Source: Beta vulgaris subsp. vulgaris | Taxonomy: Eukaryota; Streptophyta; Magnoliopsida; Caryophyllales; Amaranthaceae | DNA length: 64,000 bases | Assembly: GCF_026745355.1 (NCBI RefSeq) | Contig: NC_079208.1 | Span: forward strand, 58,514,892-58,578,891 | Reading direction: 5' to 3' | Shown here: positions 11,148 through 22,172 of the stretch, piece after piece | Layout of the letters: each line of letters opens with the position of its first letter | Numbering within the stretch: position 1 is the first letter of the stretch | Position numbers and translations under genes: made by a program | Notes under the pieces: model-generated | Seen by the model: only the letters and a program-made list of their open reading frames with translations | What the model was told of the DNA's origin: nothing | The model's database searches: none

Positions 11148-11185
11148 TTTTGCGCCTCAAACAAAGGTCCCAAGTCCGTGGTCTC

Positions 11186-11320
11186 CCCCGCCTATTTCCG
11201 TTGTCAAGTGGAATGTCGATGCATCGATGAAAATCACTTGCTCCAAGTCGGCCATTGGTGAAGTTCTTAAGAATCACAATGGAAATTTCTTATGCCTCTT
11301 CTCAAGCCTTATTCCTTTTT
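11186..11320 (+). pseudogene. LINE RNase H fragment
   Basis: Conceptual translation gives KWNVDAS, then SAIGEVLKNHNGNFLCLFSS, closely resembling the RNase H start of the LINE at 4.9-5.9 kb. The fragment is about 45 codons long and ends abruptly. It begins close to the 5' end of the Helitron at 11147, which may have inserted beside or into it. Confidence 0.65.
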
Positions 11321-11340
11321 TATCTGTAATGTTTTCTTTG

Positions 11341-12337
11341 GATAAGAATTTATCCAAAAGAAAGTATGTTGCAAGTATTTTTGGGTGAGAAGCCATATAT
11401 CTGTTCTTATGAAAGAGGCCCAAAATGAGTTACACTTTGGGCTGGACTTTTCAATCAAAAGAAATCCACATCATCCTCAAAGTATGACCCACCAACCACT
11501 TCCCTATTAAAAATAAAAAGTGACCCTAGCCCATCAACTAAGTTTAGAGCTAACCAAATCCACTAATTACCCCCTCACCCTAACCTCCGTCAACTCTCCG
11601 TCATCCTTTAACGGAACTCCAAACGATAAACGTTAAACGTTAAAATCTATCAACATCTCATTTAACAGTGTAAACTAACGCCATTCATTTTGTTTGAAGA
11701 GGGACAAATCCGTCTTTTTCTTTTTACTACGAGAACTTCTGTTGTTGCCTCTCCCGGTTTCTCCCTCCCCTTCTCTCTCATCTCTTTCTCTCTCCTCAAT
11801 TTTGGAGCTCTGTGAATTTTATTGTTTGAAGATCTCATCTCAAATTTTTCGCTGACTCAAAAATTCAACTCTTTTTTATTTTATTTTCTCATAAGGTACT
11901 TATTATTTTTTCTCTCTCCTCAATTTTTAGAGCTAATTTTGTTTATAAATTTATTTATTTTTGGTCGGTCACTTTTTTTTTTGGGTGTTATGTTAGTCAA
12001 TTTTAGAACAATTAGAAATCTTTGAGGGTTAGGGTTTTGACCGATTAATTTGAAATTCTTGTTAATATTGTAGAGGATTTGTTGTTGTTTTTTCAATTTG
12101 TTTGATTTTTTTAGCTGCTGAAGTGATTATTTGTTTGTGGGTTAGAGTTATTTATGTGAAATTGATTATGAGATTGATGTATAGATAGTGTGGTTAGAGA
12201 AAACCCTAGAATTTGAGGTGAAATATGTGTGTGTTCTGAGAAATTTGATATGATTGGGGAAATTTGTCATTAGTTGCAGTAATTTATAAGAAAAAAGGAC
12301 CCTTGAAGAATTGAATTTTTTAAGGGTGTGAAAGTAA
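11341..12337 (+). other. Promoter and 5' leader region of the HSP20-like gene
   Basis: The region from about 11700 is pyrimidine-rich (ctctctcatctctttctctctcctc) like many plant leaders. A possible leader intron runs from ataag|gtactt (about 11896) to attgtag (about 12072). A telo-box-like tagggtttt sequence is at 12028-12037. No other coding segment is seen. Confidence 0.4.
12028..12037 (+). promoter_or_regulatory. Telo-box-like motif in the leader of the HSP20-like gene
   Basis: The sequence gggttagggttttgacc contains the reverse form of the plant telo-box AAACCCTAA. A second form, aaaccctaga, lies near 12200. Such motifs are common near transcription starts of housekeeping genes; a function here is inferred only. 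Confidence 0.35.
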
Positions 12338-13873
12338 ATGGGAGAAGATTTGTTAGCAAGTTTATCAATGGAGAATCATCACCCATCAACATTGTTGTCA
12401 ATGGATTCGAGTTCGAAATCTCATGAGGAAAAAGAAAGAGAGATCAGTAGGCATATTATACTATCTCGTCCTGGTCCACCTGATATTAACCTTCCGTTGT
12501 CGGCGGAGCGTAGCCCTCCGCCTCCGCAGTCTTGGACTCAGGAAGCTTGTGATATGTTAGAGGTTGGGTTAGGGACTCAAGTTTATGAGTCAGAAACTCA
12601 TGTTAGTGTCCCTAAGATTGGGAATGGGCACCGTAAGTGTGCTAAGAGGCTTGATAGTGTGTGGGGTGCTTGGCTGTTTTTTAGCTTCTACTTTAAGCCT
12701 TCGTTGAACGAGAAGACGAAGGGAAAGATTGTGAGAGATGGTAATGGGGTTTCGGGGTTTGAGAAGTCTGATCTTCAGCTGGATTCTTTCTTGGTTCAAC
12801 ATGATATGGAGAATATGTATATGTGGGTTTTTAAGGAAAGGCCGGAGAATGCATTGGGTAAGATGCAATTGAGGAGTTACATGAACGGGCATTCTCGACA
12901 AGGGGAAAGGCCGTTCCCTTTTAGTGTTGAAAAGGGTTTTGTTCGGTCTCATAAGATGCAAAGGAAACATTATCGAGGACTATCTAACCCTCAATGCCTC
13001 CATGGAATTGAGGTAGTTCGACAACCAAATCTTAGTGCTCTTGATGAGGATGAGCAGAGGAGGTGGATGGAACTTACTGGAAGGGACCTGAGCTTTTCAC
13101 TTCCAGAAGAAGCTAGCGAGTTTTCTTCATGGAGGAACCTTCCAAGCACAGAATTTGAACTGGAGAGGCCACTTCCTGCCGTGAAGAGTCATGCTAATGG
13201 CCATTCGAAGAAATTGCTAAATGGCTCTGGTTTGAACTTGTCCACACAACCATCTAATCATGTGAACGATGGATTTGATCTCTCAGCTGCTGCCAATAAG
13301 AAGAGGAAGGATGTCCCTGCTCATGGAAATGATGAGGATTCTTGTCTTCCAGCCAATACGCATTCTTCAGACGGAACGCAAGATGCAGTAGAGATGCATC
13401 CAATCGGAACAGGACCCCTATGGGCCCCGGAATTCACTGGGGTTATGAGGAATGTTTACGGTCCTGTTACTTGTGCAAAATCTATCTATGAAGATGATGA
13501 TGGGTATATGATTGTCATTACCTTGCCATTCACAGATCTTCAAAAGGTCAAAGTTTCTTGGTGGAATACAATATCTCATGGTGTAGTTAAAATCGCATCT
13601 ACCAGCACAGCCGGCTTGCCCTATCTCCAGAGAAATGACAGAAAATTTAAGCTTACGGACCCTTCTCCCGAACACTGCCCCCCTGGTGACTTCAAACGGG
13701 AGATACCTCTTCCATCTCGAATTCCAGATGATGCCAAGTTAGAAGCTTATTTTGATAACACCGGACCAGTTCTAGAAATTTTGGTGCCCAAGCCCCGTAT
13801 AGGTCCTGAAGAGCACGAGGTTCCAATCTGTCTTCGTTCCCATCTTGCTGGGAATGATCTCTTATTGTCTTGA
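12338..13873 (+). CDS. HSP20-like (alpha-crystallin domain) nuclear-type protein, IDM2/IDL1-like
   Basis: An uninterrupted frame of 511 residues from ATG at 12338 to TGA. The N-terminal part has SRPGPPDINLPL and a conserved block with WTQEACDMLEVGLGTQVYE and AKRLDSVWGAWLFFSFYFKP. The middle is low-complexity with a KKRK patch near residue 323, possibly nuclear localising. The C-terminal part, about residues 385-495, looks like a diverged alpha-crystallin/HSP20 domain (DGYMIVITLPF, FKREIPLPSRIPDDAKLEAYF, VLEILVPKP). The architecture, with a long N-terminal region before one ACD, fits the Arabidopsis HSP20-like group that includes IDM2 and IDL1, partners of the IDM1 histone acetyltransferase in active DNA demethylation. 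Family membership is fairly sure; the exact orthologue is not. It is convergent with the HSC70 gene. Confidence 0.82.
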   Translation: MGEDLLASLSMENHHPSTLLSMDSSSKSHEEKEREISRHIILSRPGPPDINLPLSAERSPPPPQSWTQEACDMLEVGLGTQVYESETHVSVPKIGNGHRKCAKRLDSVWGAWLFFSFYFKPSLNEKTKGKIVRDGNGVSGFEKSDLQLDSFLVQHDMENMYMWVFKERPENALGKMQLRSYMNGHSRQGERPFPFSVEKGFVRSHKMQRKHYRGLSNPQCLHGIEVVRQPNLSALDEDEQRRWMELTGRDLSFSLPEEASEFSSWRNLPSTEFELERPLPAVKSHANGHSKKLLNGSGLNLSTQPSNHVNDGFDLSAAANKKRKDVPAHGNDEDSCLPANTHSSDGTQDAVEMHPIGTGPLWAPEFTGVMRNVYGPVTCAKSIYEDDDGYMIVITLPFTDLQKVKVSWWNTISHGVVKIASTSTAGLPYLQRNDRKFKLTDPSPEHCPPGDFKREIPLPSRIPDDAKLEAYFDNTGPVLEILVPKPRIGPEEHEVPICLRSHLAGNDLLLS

Positions 13874-15915
13874 CTAAGGCATATCTCACCTAAAAGTAAG
13901 GGCATATCACATACTTAACATTATTACTCAAACTTGCTAGTTGCTAGGTTCATATATATAGGATACAGAAATCCAACATGTAGGACTTGATGTTATTGCC
14001 TTGTTATAAACAACATAGGTCTGATTTTGTTCTTTTGCATTTGAATAGCTTTTAAGTTTTGGGTCTGCACTCATCCTGCAAAGTGAAGTTCAGAGATTAA
14101 TGGTAAGTAAGATCTTATTGCTTCATCAATGTGTTTTTATTTCCCTTTCTTTAACGAAATTATTATATTAGCGGTCATTGGATTTGTTATATTGTGGAGT
14201 GGTTCGTGCAGTAAACATACAAATGAATGTGGGAACTGTATTTCAAGACATAAGTGAACAGTGCAATCTCTAGTTGAAGTGTTTTCTTGTAGAACCTGAA
14301 GAATGTATAGCTGTATTGTTTTTCGGAATAATGGATCAATATTTCAGATATAATGTTTCTGTTGTCTCTCCTACTCTACTATAATCTTTCGCAGCTAATG
14401 CAGATTAACATTTCGGAGCGATTTCTCCGCTTTATTTGCTACTTTGGGCGCCATTCTACACGCCAAGCAGCGACTAGTTTAACCACCCTCTGCGCAACAA
14501 AGACCATCAATCTTCATTCGCGTAATTTTCCGGTGTAGATGACATATTACATCGAAACAAAATTGTATATATACAGAGTTATATTTGTCATTCTGGATAT
14601 GATTCTGTTTTACCAGAATGGATTCATTCGTCATGATTCATAGATTGTACGATAATCTTTATAATATTAATGAGAATTCATTTGATCTTATGTCAGTTGT
14701 CATCTTATCTAATTGTATGTATTGGTCTGTTGATTCTTAATTAATCTTCTGTGTTTAATTTATTCACTATACTTAAAATAATGCTATGGTCTTCATTTTG
14801 CGGCTACCGGACAAGGTCAAATGCGTAGAATTGTGGGTGCAGATATACTTACTTTTTGATTAATTAGTATGAAAGGTCATATTGATTGCATATTGTATAC
14901 GCACCTTCAAAGATACGTGTTTGCTTGTGATTCTTCTTTACAATAACAGTATTAGTAGTGGACTTTATTTTTTGAAGAACTAGTTAACTTAGAAAATGAC
15001 TTTAAAATGTGATACTTTTTCGTCTGTTTTAAAATAGATAAAAAAAATTATCACATAAGAGAACGAAACATTTTATTTATTTAAAACGAAGGAAATATTA
15101 TTGTTCAGATGAAGAAATAACTCCTGAATGAAATCATGAATATTTCAGAGGATGTTTGTTTTGCAAAAATCGCGTGAAACAAAAACAAGAAACAAAGAGT
15201 GTTTAGCTGGATGATTGTGATAGATAACTTATGAAATTTTTTAGATTCATTACCGCCCGAAATTACACTAAACAAAGTTCAGAAACTAATATTAATCAAT
15301 TTTGCAACTAGGTGAGCGTAAGATGCCCCCCAACTTCAGCTATTTATTTGTCTGATTCTATTCTGGTATTGTTGTATCTGAACTGATTTTTGTGTAAATC
15401 AACAACTCGATTTAGGATGAATCCCATCAACTATTTTAACTCAATTGTAAGAGTTTCTATTCCGCAGTAAGTTCTAACTCGATTGTAAGAGTTCCGCAAT
15501 ATGTTGAGAAACAGTAAGTTCCGATACAGTATAGCAAGTTAGCAACTGCTCTGAAGATAACCATTGCTTCGGCTGTTCTCTCTTTTTGTTGCAAGGTCAG
15601 TCCACAACCAAAGCTTATCAATGCCAAATCTAGAAACAATAGTGACGGGCTGAACGTATCGGGAAAGAGATTCAAAATCGAAGGAAAAATCTAAAAACAA
15701 AGCTGAACTTAAGGGGAACTAAAAAGATTTCATTTTTGAAATTGTTAACAAAATAAAAAGTAACTCAGGCAGAAAAGCATAGTTTACTGCCCAACCTACA
15801 ATTAACATCCAAAAACAAAGAAAGTATTCCCCAAACCACACTCCTAGATTCTACTTATTATTACAAGCATGAAAGTACACTAAATAAAAGACTAAGAGAC
15901 CATAAGAACATCCAT
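13874..15915. other. 3' regions of two convergent genes
   Basis: Contains the 3' UTR of the HSP20-like gene (a possible 3' UTR intron starts at atg|gtaagtaag near 14103) and, from the other side, the HSC70 3' UTR (about 15700-15915, minus strand). Nothing else coding was recognised. A weak inverted-repeat segment near 14990-15100 (cgtctgttttaaaa and ttaaaacgaagga) may be an old MITE. Confidence 0.4.
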
Positions 15916-18900
15916 TTAATCAACCTCCTCAATCTTAGGACCAGCACCACTTGCACCACCAGGAGCAGGACCATCTTCATCCATCTGACCACCCATATCA
16001 GCACCACCTTGGTACATTTTCGCTATGATAGGGTTACAAATGCCCTCCAGTTCCTTCATCTTGTCGTCGAACTCATCTGCCTCGGCAAGCTGGTTTCCAT
16101 CCAACCACTGAACAGCTTGCTCAATTGCTTCCTCGATCTTCTTTTTGTCAGCTTCCGACAATTTGGAACTGATCTTTTCATCCTTGATAGTGTTCCGCAT
16201 ATTGTAAGCATAATTCTCAAGGGCATTCTTCGACTCCACTTTCTTCTTGTGCTCTTCATCCTCCGACTTGTATTTCTCTGCTTCCTGGACCATTCTCTCA
16301 ATCTCTTCCTTGGACAGCCTTCCCTTGTCGTTTGTAATAGTAATCTTGTTCTTCTGCCCTGTGGTCTTGTCCTCAGCAGAGACATTGAGGATACCATTAG
16401 CATCAATGTCGAAGCAGACATTGATCTGAGGTACACCTCTTGGTGCCGGAGGAATGCCTGTCAGCTCAAACTTGCCAAGTAGATTGTTATCGCGAGTTCT
16501 GGTTCTTTCACCCTCGAAGACCTGAATCAACACACCCGGTTGGTTATCCGAGTATGTAGAAAACACCTGCTCCTTCTTTGTGGGAATGGTGGTGTTTCTT
16601 GGGATAAGCACAGTCATAACTCCCCCAGCCGTCTCCAGTCCAAGAGAGAGAGGAGTAACATCAAGCAGGAGTAAGTCCTGCACCTTCTCATTGCCTTCAC
16701 CGCTCAAAATTGCTGCCTGAACAGCTGCACCATAAGCTACAGCCTCATCAGGGTTGATGCTCTTGCAAAGCTCCTTACCATTGAAGAAATCCTGGAGCAA
16801 TTGCTGAACTTTCGGAATCCTAGTTGAACCACCAACAAGCACAACATCATGGACACTGTTCTTATCCATCTTAGCATCTCTCAAACACTTCTCAACTGGC
16901 TCCATACACTTCCTAAACAAGTCCATGTTCAACTCCTCAAAACGAGCTCGAGTAATAGTGGTGTAGAAATCAACACCTTCATAAAGAGAATCGATCTCAA
17001 TGGTGGTCTGAGCAGTAGAAGACAATGTCCTCTTCGCCCTCTCACAAGCAGTTCTCAACCTCCTCAATGCCCTTGGATTTCCATTGATATCCTTCTTGTG
17101 CTTTCTTTTGAACTCTTGCACAAAGTGGTTCACCATCCTGTTATCAAAGTCCTCACCACCAAGGTGAGTGTCACCAGCAGTCGCCTTAACCTCGAAGATA
17201 CCCTCCTCAATAGTCAGCAAAGACACATCAAAAGTACCACCACCAAGATCGAAAATCAACACATTCTTCTCCCCACTGCTGGTGGCCTTCTTGTCTAGAC
17301 CATAGGCAATGGCAGCTGCTGTAGGCTCGTTGATGATACGCATAACATTGAGTCCGGAAATCACACCGGCATCCTTGGTAGCTTGACGTTGAGAGTCATT
17401 GAAGTAAGCCGGGACAGTAACCACCGCGTTCTTGATGGTTGTGCCAAGATAAGCTTCCGCGATTTCCTTCATTTTTGTAAGAACCATTGAAGAGACCTCT
17501 TCAGCAGAGAACTGCTTTTCTTCACCCTTGTGGTTGACTACAATCATGGGCTTGTCAGCTGGGCCAGGAATCACCTTGAAAGGCCATAGTTTCATGTCAC
17601 TTTGCACGGACGGGTCGCTAAATCTCCTACCGATCAAACGCTTGGCATCTGAAAACATTAATTTTATGCGTTAATTGTCAAGTTCGTCAAATCATTGACA
17701 CAAACAACTATTCTCAAACTAATCACACCAAAGAAACACAAAACATCAAACAGAGGGGAATTCTAGATCCATAGTACTAAAAGTTAGGAAACAGAATTAA
17801 CGAAACAATAAGATATCCAGAAATTAGAATCGCTCCAACAAGACCTCTTAATCTTCTATTATCAGTTCCAAGTTACAAATCACAATAACTGTCATAATCT
17901 GCTGTTTTTGAAAAATTTGAAACCAGAGACAAGCGCTAATCACAAATTCACAACTACAAACAAAATTGAAGAACAAAAAACTCCATGGATATAGAACTCA
18001 GCTTTGTGCGAAAACAACAGACAAATTGAAGAACAAATCTAACATAAGATGTATGATAACAAAATTTCATCAGCAAGCTTGTCACCAAATTAATAATAGA
18101 AACACCACAGCAAAAATGATTACCTCTGAACTCCGTTGTATTTATTTTCATTTAAGATAACAAATTATCATGCTAGATTAGTAGATCTTGACTAAATTTG
18201 ATTTGCACCTTCCATATAAATTTTGCACATAATTGAACACATTCATTATCATGCGCGATTGTGCGTTAACGATCGCACAAAAAACAGAGTGCAATTGCAG
18301 CACAATTAATAAAAGTGATCTATCAATTCAACAAATTATTTCACATGCACAATCGTCCACCATATTCTTAACAAAATTCTACATGACAATCACTCACCAT
18401 AATCAACAAGCATAAATTTCAACAAATTTTCAAGAAATCTTACGCTTAGCAAATTATCAACGTAATATATTCCAAAAATGAAATCATTCTAACATAGTTC
18501 ACAACCATAATCGTCAAATGAATCACGTAAACAAGCTAATTAATCATAAAAACAGACGACCATACCGCCAAGCATAATTTCCAACAATCTCTCAACTAAA
18601 CCTACACTAGCAAATTATATCAAACATAAATTTCACCTAGCATAGTTCACGATCAAAATCATCAAATAAACCACAAAAACGAGCTAACTAATAAAAAAAA
18701 AAACATAGAAAAGAAGAGACGATCATACCAAAAACAGTGTTGGTAGGATTCATGGCGACCTGATTCTTAGCAGCATCACCAATCAAACGTTCAGTATCAG
18801 TAAAAGCGACATAAGACGGCGTCGTTCTATTTCCTTGATCATTTGCAATAATCTCAACTCGATCATGCTGCCATACTCCAACACACGAGTATGTCGTCCC

Positions 18901-18942
18901 AAGATCGATTCCGATCGCTGGACCTTCACCTTTTCCAGACAT
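15916..18942 (-). CDS. HSC70: Cytosolic heat shock cognate 70 kDa protein (HSP70)
   Basis: Two exons, 18942-18729 and 17648-15916, separated by a 1080-bp intron, encode 648 residues. The phase-1 intron rebuilds an Asp codon at residue 72 (NTVF-D-AKRLIG), the position commonly used in plant cytosolic HSP70 genes. HSP70 signatures: IDLGTTYS at 12-19, [12 protein letters not shown] at about 203-214, and [17 protein letters not shown] in the second half of the ATPase domain. The substrate-binding domain and helical lid follow, and the protein ends [12 protein letters not shown] is the cytosolic tail that binds TPR co-chaperones such as HOP and CHIP. It folds client proteins with J-proteins in an ATP cycle. 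Several minus-frame and plus-frame reading frames over this gene are shadows. Start chosen at [15 protein letters not shown]. Confidence 0.97.
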
Positions 18943-19092
18943 TTTTGCCTTCGATGAAACTTAAACAAAGAGAAAACTGTTGAGAAACAAAAATGGAGAA
19001 AATTACAGAGAATTTCGAAGTGAATGTATGTTAATTTTTCGCAGAAGTGTGTATAATGTGATTTGAGGGTAAGAGAAGAGAAACGAGGGTTT

Positions 19093-19099
19093 TTTTATA
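19093..19099 (-). promoter_or_regulatory. TATA box of the HSC70 gene
   Basis: TATAAAA on the minus strand, 150 bp upstream of the ATG at 18942 and just downstream of a heat-shock element. It is the only clear TATA sequence close to the gene on this side. Confidence 0.55.
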
Positions 19100-19115
19100 A
19101 GAAGCTGAGGTTTGT

Positions 19116-19128
19116 TTCGAGAAGGTTC
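19116..19128 (-). promoter_or_regulatory. Heat-shock element upstream of HSC70
   Basis: The 13-bp sequence TTCGAGAAGGTTC fits the palindromic heat-shock-factor site TTCnnGAAnnTTC at every defined position (inverted nGAAnnTTCnnGAA). It lies about 17 bp upstream of the TATA box, where heat-shock factor sites are typically found. This suggests the gene is heat-inducible as well as constitutive. Confidence 0.65.
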
Positions 19129-19601
19129 TCGTTATTGATTCTTGACCGTCAGATGTTGATCTATCGGTTTTTTAAAGGTTCCCGCTCTCATGCTTTTTTG
19201 CGGGTTAAGTTTTATTTTAATTCATGTTTGAAGGGGAGAAAAAAAAAAGGGTCTGGTTTATTCGAGAAATTTCGGATTTAGGGTGTTTTAGGGATTTTGG
19301 GTTATTGGAGGATCTTGGCCGTTGATTTTTGAGTTTTTTGATCTAGTGACTTTGAGTAGGACTCGTGGCTTTTTTTTTTTCGGGGTGGTGGTTCGGTGGT
19401 TGGTTCTAGACTTTTTTTTGTCCTAGGAAAGCCAATGAGTATGAAGTTCTAGAGAGTACTTACGTACTTGAGGTAATTTTTTAATTTTGTTGGACGGGTT
19501 CTTAAATCTTACTTGAGGTTGTTCACTGTTTAAGGGTGCCGTGCTGACGTGCTCAAGTTACTTTTGTGAGTCCAAGATGTGTACAAAAAATATAATTAAA
19601 T

Positions 19602-19833
19602 GAGTTATTAGGCCTGAGTTATGTTTCGGGTAAGAAAAAATAAATTCATTTATTGATATAATACTTTATGATAATGATACTAAATACAACTTGGTTTAAT
19701 AGTTAAAATTTTTGTATATGTACCTGAGGAATTGAGGTCTCGAGATTAAACCCTATACAATGTCATTTCAATATTTTTTTATTGTATGGCGCAGTTTCTT
19801 GTTTATGCACGCCTTTTGATATATTTGTATAGA
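19602..19833 (-). mobile_element. Non-autonomous Helitron with a decayed 3' end
   Basis: On the minus strand it begins TCTATACAAATATATCAAAA after a T, close to the 5' end of the elements at 10725 and 41459, then gcgtgcataaacaagaaact. The 3' side (cttacccgaaacat ... taataactca) matches the copy at 41459 but has lost the CTAGT end. It is about 232 bp and non-coding. Confidence 0.6.
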
Positions 19834-19915
19834 TAATTTTTATTATTACTTCTTCTGTCTCATAATCTCACTTCTCATTTTTCACAACAATTAAGGAAAA
19901 TATAAGGAATTTCAA

Positions 19916-20217
19916 GGCCTTGTTTGGTTGTATATGGGAAGTCATACTTCCTAGGAAGTTATTTTTCCCATGTATTAGAAATTCCTAGGAAGTGTAAAAT
20001 TGTGTTTGGTTGACAATGGGAAGTAGAACTTCCTATGGGAAGCTCTACTTACCTAGGGGGACCTAGGTAAGTATAAGTAACTTCCTCCATTTTAGAGGAA
20101 GTAGAACTTCCTAGGAAGTGCAAATTTTCATGGTTTTGTCAACCAAACAACTTCATATACTTCTACTTCCTAGGAATTTGCACTTCCCATAATTTGTTTT
20201 GTCAACCAAACAAGGCC
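19916..20217. mobile_element. PIF/Harbinger-like MITE
   Basis: Terminal inverted repeats ggccttgtttggttg and caaccaaacaaggcc are exact over 15 bp. Flanking triplets are CAA and TAA, which could be a TWA target duplication with one change. The interior is a long imperfect palindrome rich in cttcctaggaag and has no coding capacity. Confidence 0.75.
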
Positions 20218-22172
20218 TAAGATTTCACAAAAACATATATCTAGTGAATGTTTATTGGGTACTTTTATCTTATAATTAAATTTTTTCGTTTTTTTGCATA
20301 ATTTATGTGCATCAAGTTTCCTATATTAGTAATGTATTTAGCCTAATACAATTTTTTGAATGGATCTGTTATACCATAACTTATATGCACCAAGTATACT
20401 ATATATATTAGTATGATATAGCAAATTTTGTACCAAGGATGTCTTGGTCTAATGGTTAAGATTGAGGTAATGTGAACTATAGGTCATAGTTTCTAATCCC
20501 CACTCCCCTTCTTTGTACCATTTTCGTGGCTCATATGGATAAAAAAAATAGCCAAATTTTGTTTAATATAATTAGGTTTTATTTGATATTATCACCTTCT
20601 GTAAAGTTAGTTTTTGTATGATATAATCAAGTTTTTAAATAGTCGGTTCATATGGTACGGTGTAATCAGTTTTTTATATTATAATTTCGGTTTTTGCATG
20701 ACATAGGCCCTGTTTTCAACTTATCTTCAATCCTTATAAGAAAAAGAGTTTTGATACGTTTAGCTTGGTTCAAAAAAGTTCATATAAGTTTAGTTACGCA
20801 AAAACCGGGTTCGGCATACTCACAAAATTAGGTGTAATAAGTTTTATATTACACCTTATTTGTTTTTAAAATTAACTTATTACCTTGCGTGATTTTATTT
20901 CTTAAAGTAAGTATATATAAGGCCTTATCAATTCACCATTATTTTTTACCGTACTAAAAAATATATTTATTAATTTAAACCAAGTATTACTAGTTGGTAT
21001 TGCTTTTTACTTCTTCTATTTATCAAAGTTATTCCATAATCTGGTCCACATTAGTCGATACAATTGTTGCATTTGATCTTCTTGAACGCGAAGATTCCTG
21101 GCGTACTTTTTTTTGGCAAGGGCTTGCCTCGACTCGCGGTAGCCACCACATCTCGTAGTTCCTGCTAGATGTCTCGTGGTAGATCGCTGCAAGCCTACCG
21201 CGATTTGTGGTTTCCAATATATCGTTTCTTCTTATTTTCGGATTTATTTCGGAGTTGTTTTACAAGCTGGCCTCTTATAAATATCTTATTGGTCGTTTTT
21301 CTCTCTGATGATTTTCCGTTAACCAAAAACATATGGCCAACCTTTCTTTATGAGAATTGAGCTGTTCTTGAGAAACTATAACTATTGAGGTCTGGATGTA
21401 GAATTTTAGGGTGCTGTGTGAACCTTGGGGGGAGTTTGTCATTGGAAGCATGCAACGGCATGGTGGCAAAATCACTTCTAAAGCAGTAGCCTCTGTACCA
21501 CAACACAACGCAAATAATACAAGATTAAATCAAGTTCAGTTGACAGATATACACATATAAATCTAACTTACTCTATAGTTTGTCAATATTATTGTTTGTT
21601 TATTCTTCATGAATATTTCAATCACACTAATTATTTCCAACAACAAATTCACAATATGCACTATTCACATAATCTAATTCGACAATATAATGACAAATGC
21701 CAGTTAAGAGATGTTGGTTTTGTTTCATTATATATATTTCATATATTTTTATTATAATATTTATTGACGGATAATATATATTGTCAAAGTTATACATCGA
21801 CATGCGTAAAACTCGAATTGTATCGATTAATATAGAAGGAAAAGAGTAATAATTTTTAAAATGTTTTTTCATGCACTTTATTGTTTGAAACTGATTTTGG
21901 AAATGATCTCTATTCTATACCAAGGGTCTAAGACATTTCTCTCAAATTAATTATCACCTCATTCGACACTAATATTAGCCACGTTACTCACCCATTGGCC
22001 AGTATTATATTACAAAAAATACCCCCTCTCGATTATTAAAATTCGTTAAAACGGATAATGCGTGGACGGGAAAAAAGAGTAGCAACACTTCTTCTATCTC
22101 CTCCATACACTCAGAACTCAGGCTTCTACCTCTCATGACCATTTGAATCCATCCTTCGCTCTTCCTCCTTCA
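20218..22172. other. Intergenic stretch and ALB4-type gene promoter
   Basis: No gene was recognised. A tRNA-like pair of boxes (tggtctaatggttaag and ggtcatagtttctaatccc, 20452-20504) resembles the boxes inside the short Helitrons. A MITE-like segment near 20705-20890 begins ggccctgttttcaacttat. The last 150 bp should hold the promoter and leader of the ALB4-type gene; no clear TATA box was seen. Confidence 0.35.

Noticed and set aside
12590..12970. Minus-strand frame of 126 codons
   Set aside because: Antisense to the HSP20-like gene, no recognisable domain.
16009..17298. Plus-strand frames and a second minus-strand frame over HSC70 (up to 157 codons)
   Set aside because: Out-of-frame or antisense shadows of the HSC70 coding sequence; the real frame is certain.
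22143..22172. Start of the ALB4-type protein upstream of 22173
   Set aside because: That extension begins with TTG, not ATG; the first ATG in frame is 22173 and gives a typical transit peptide.
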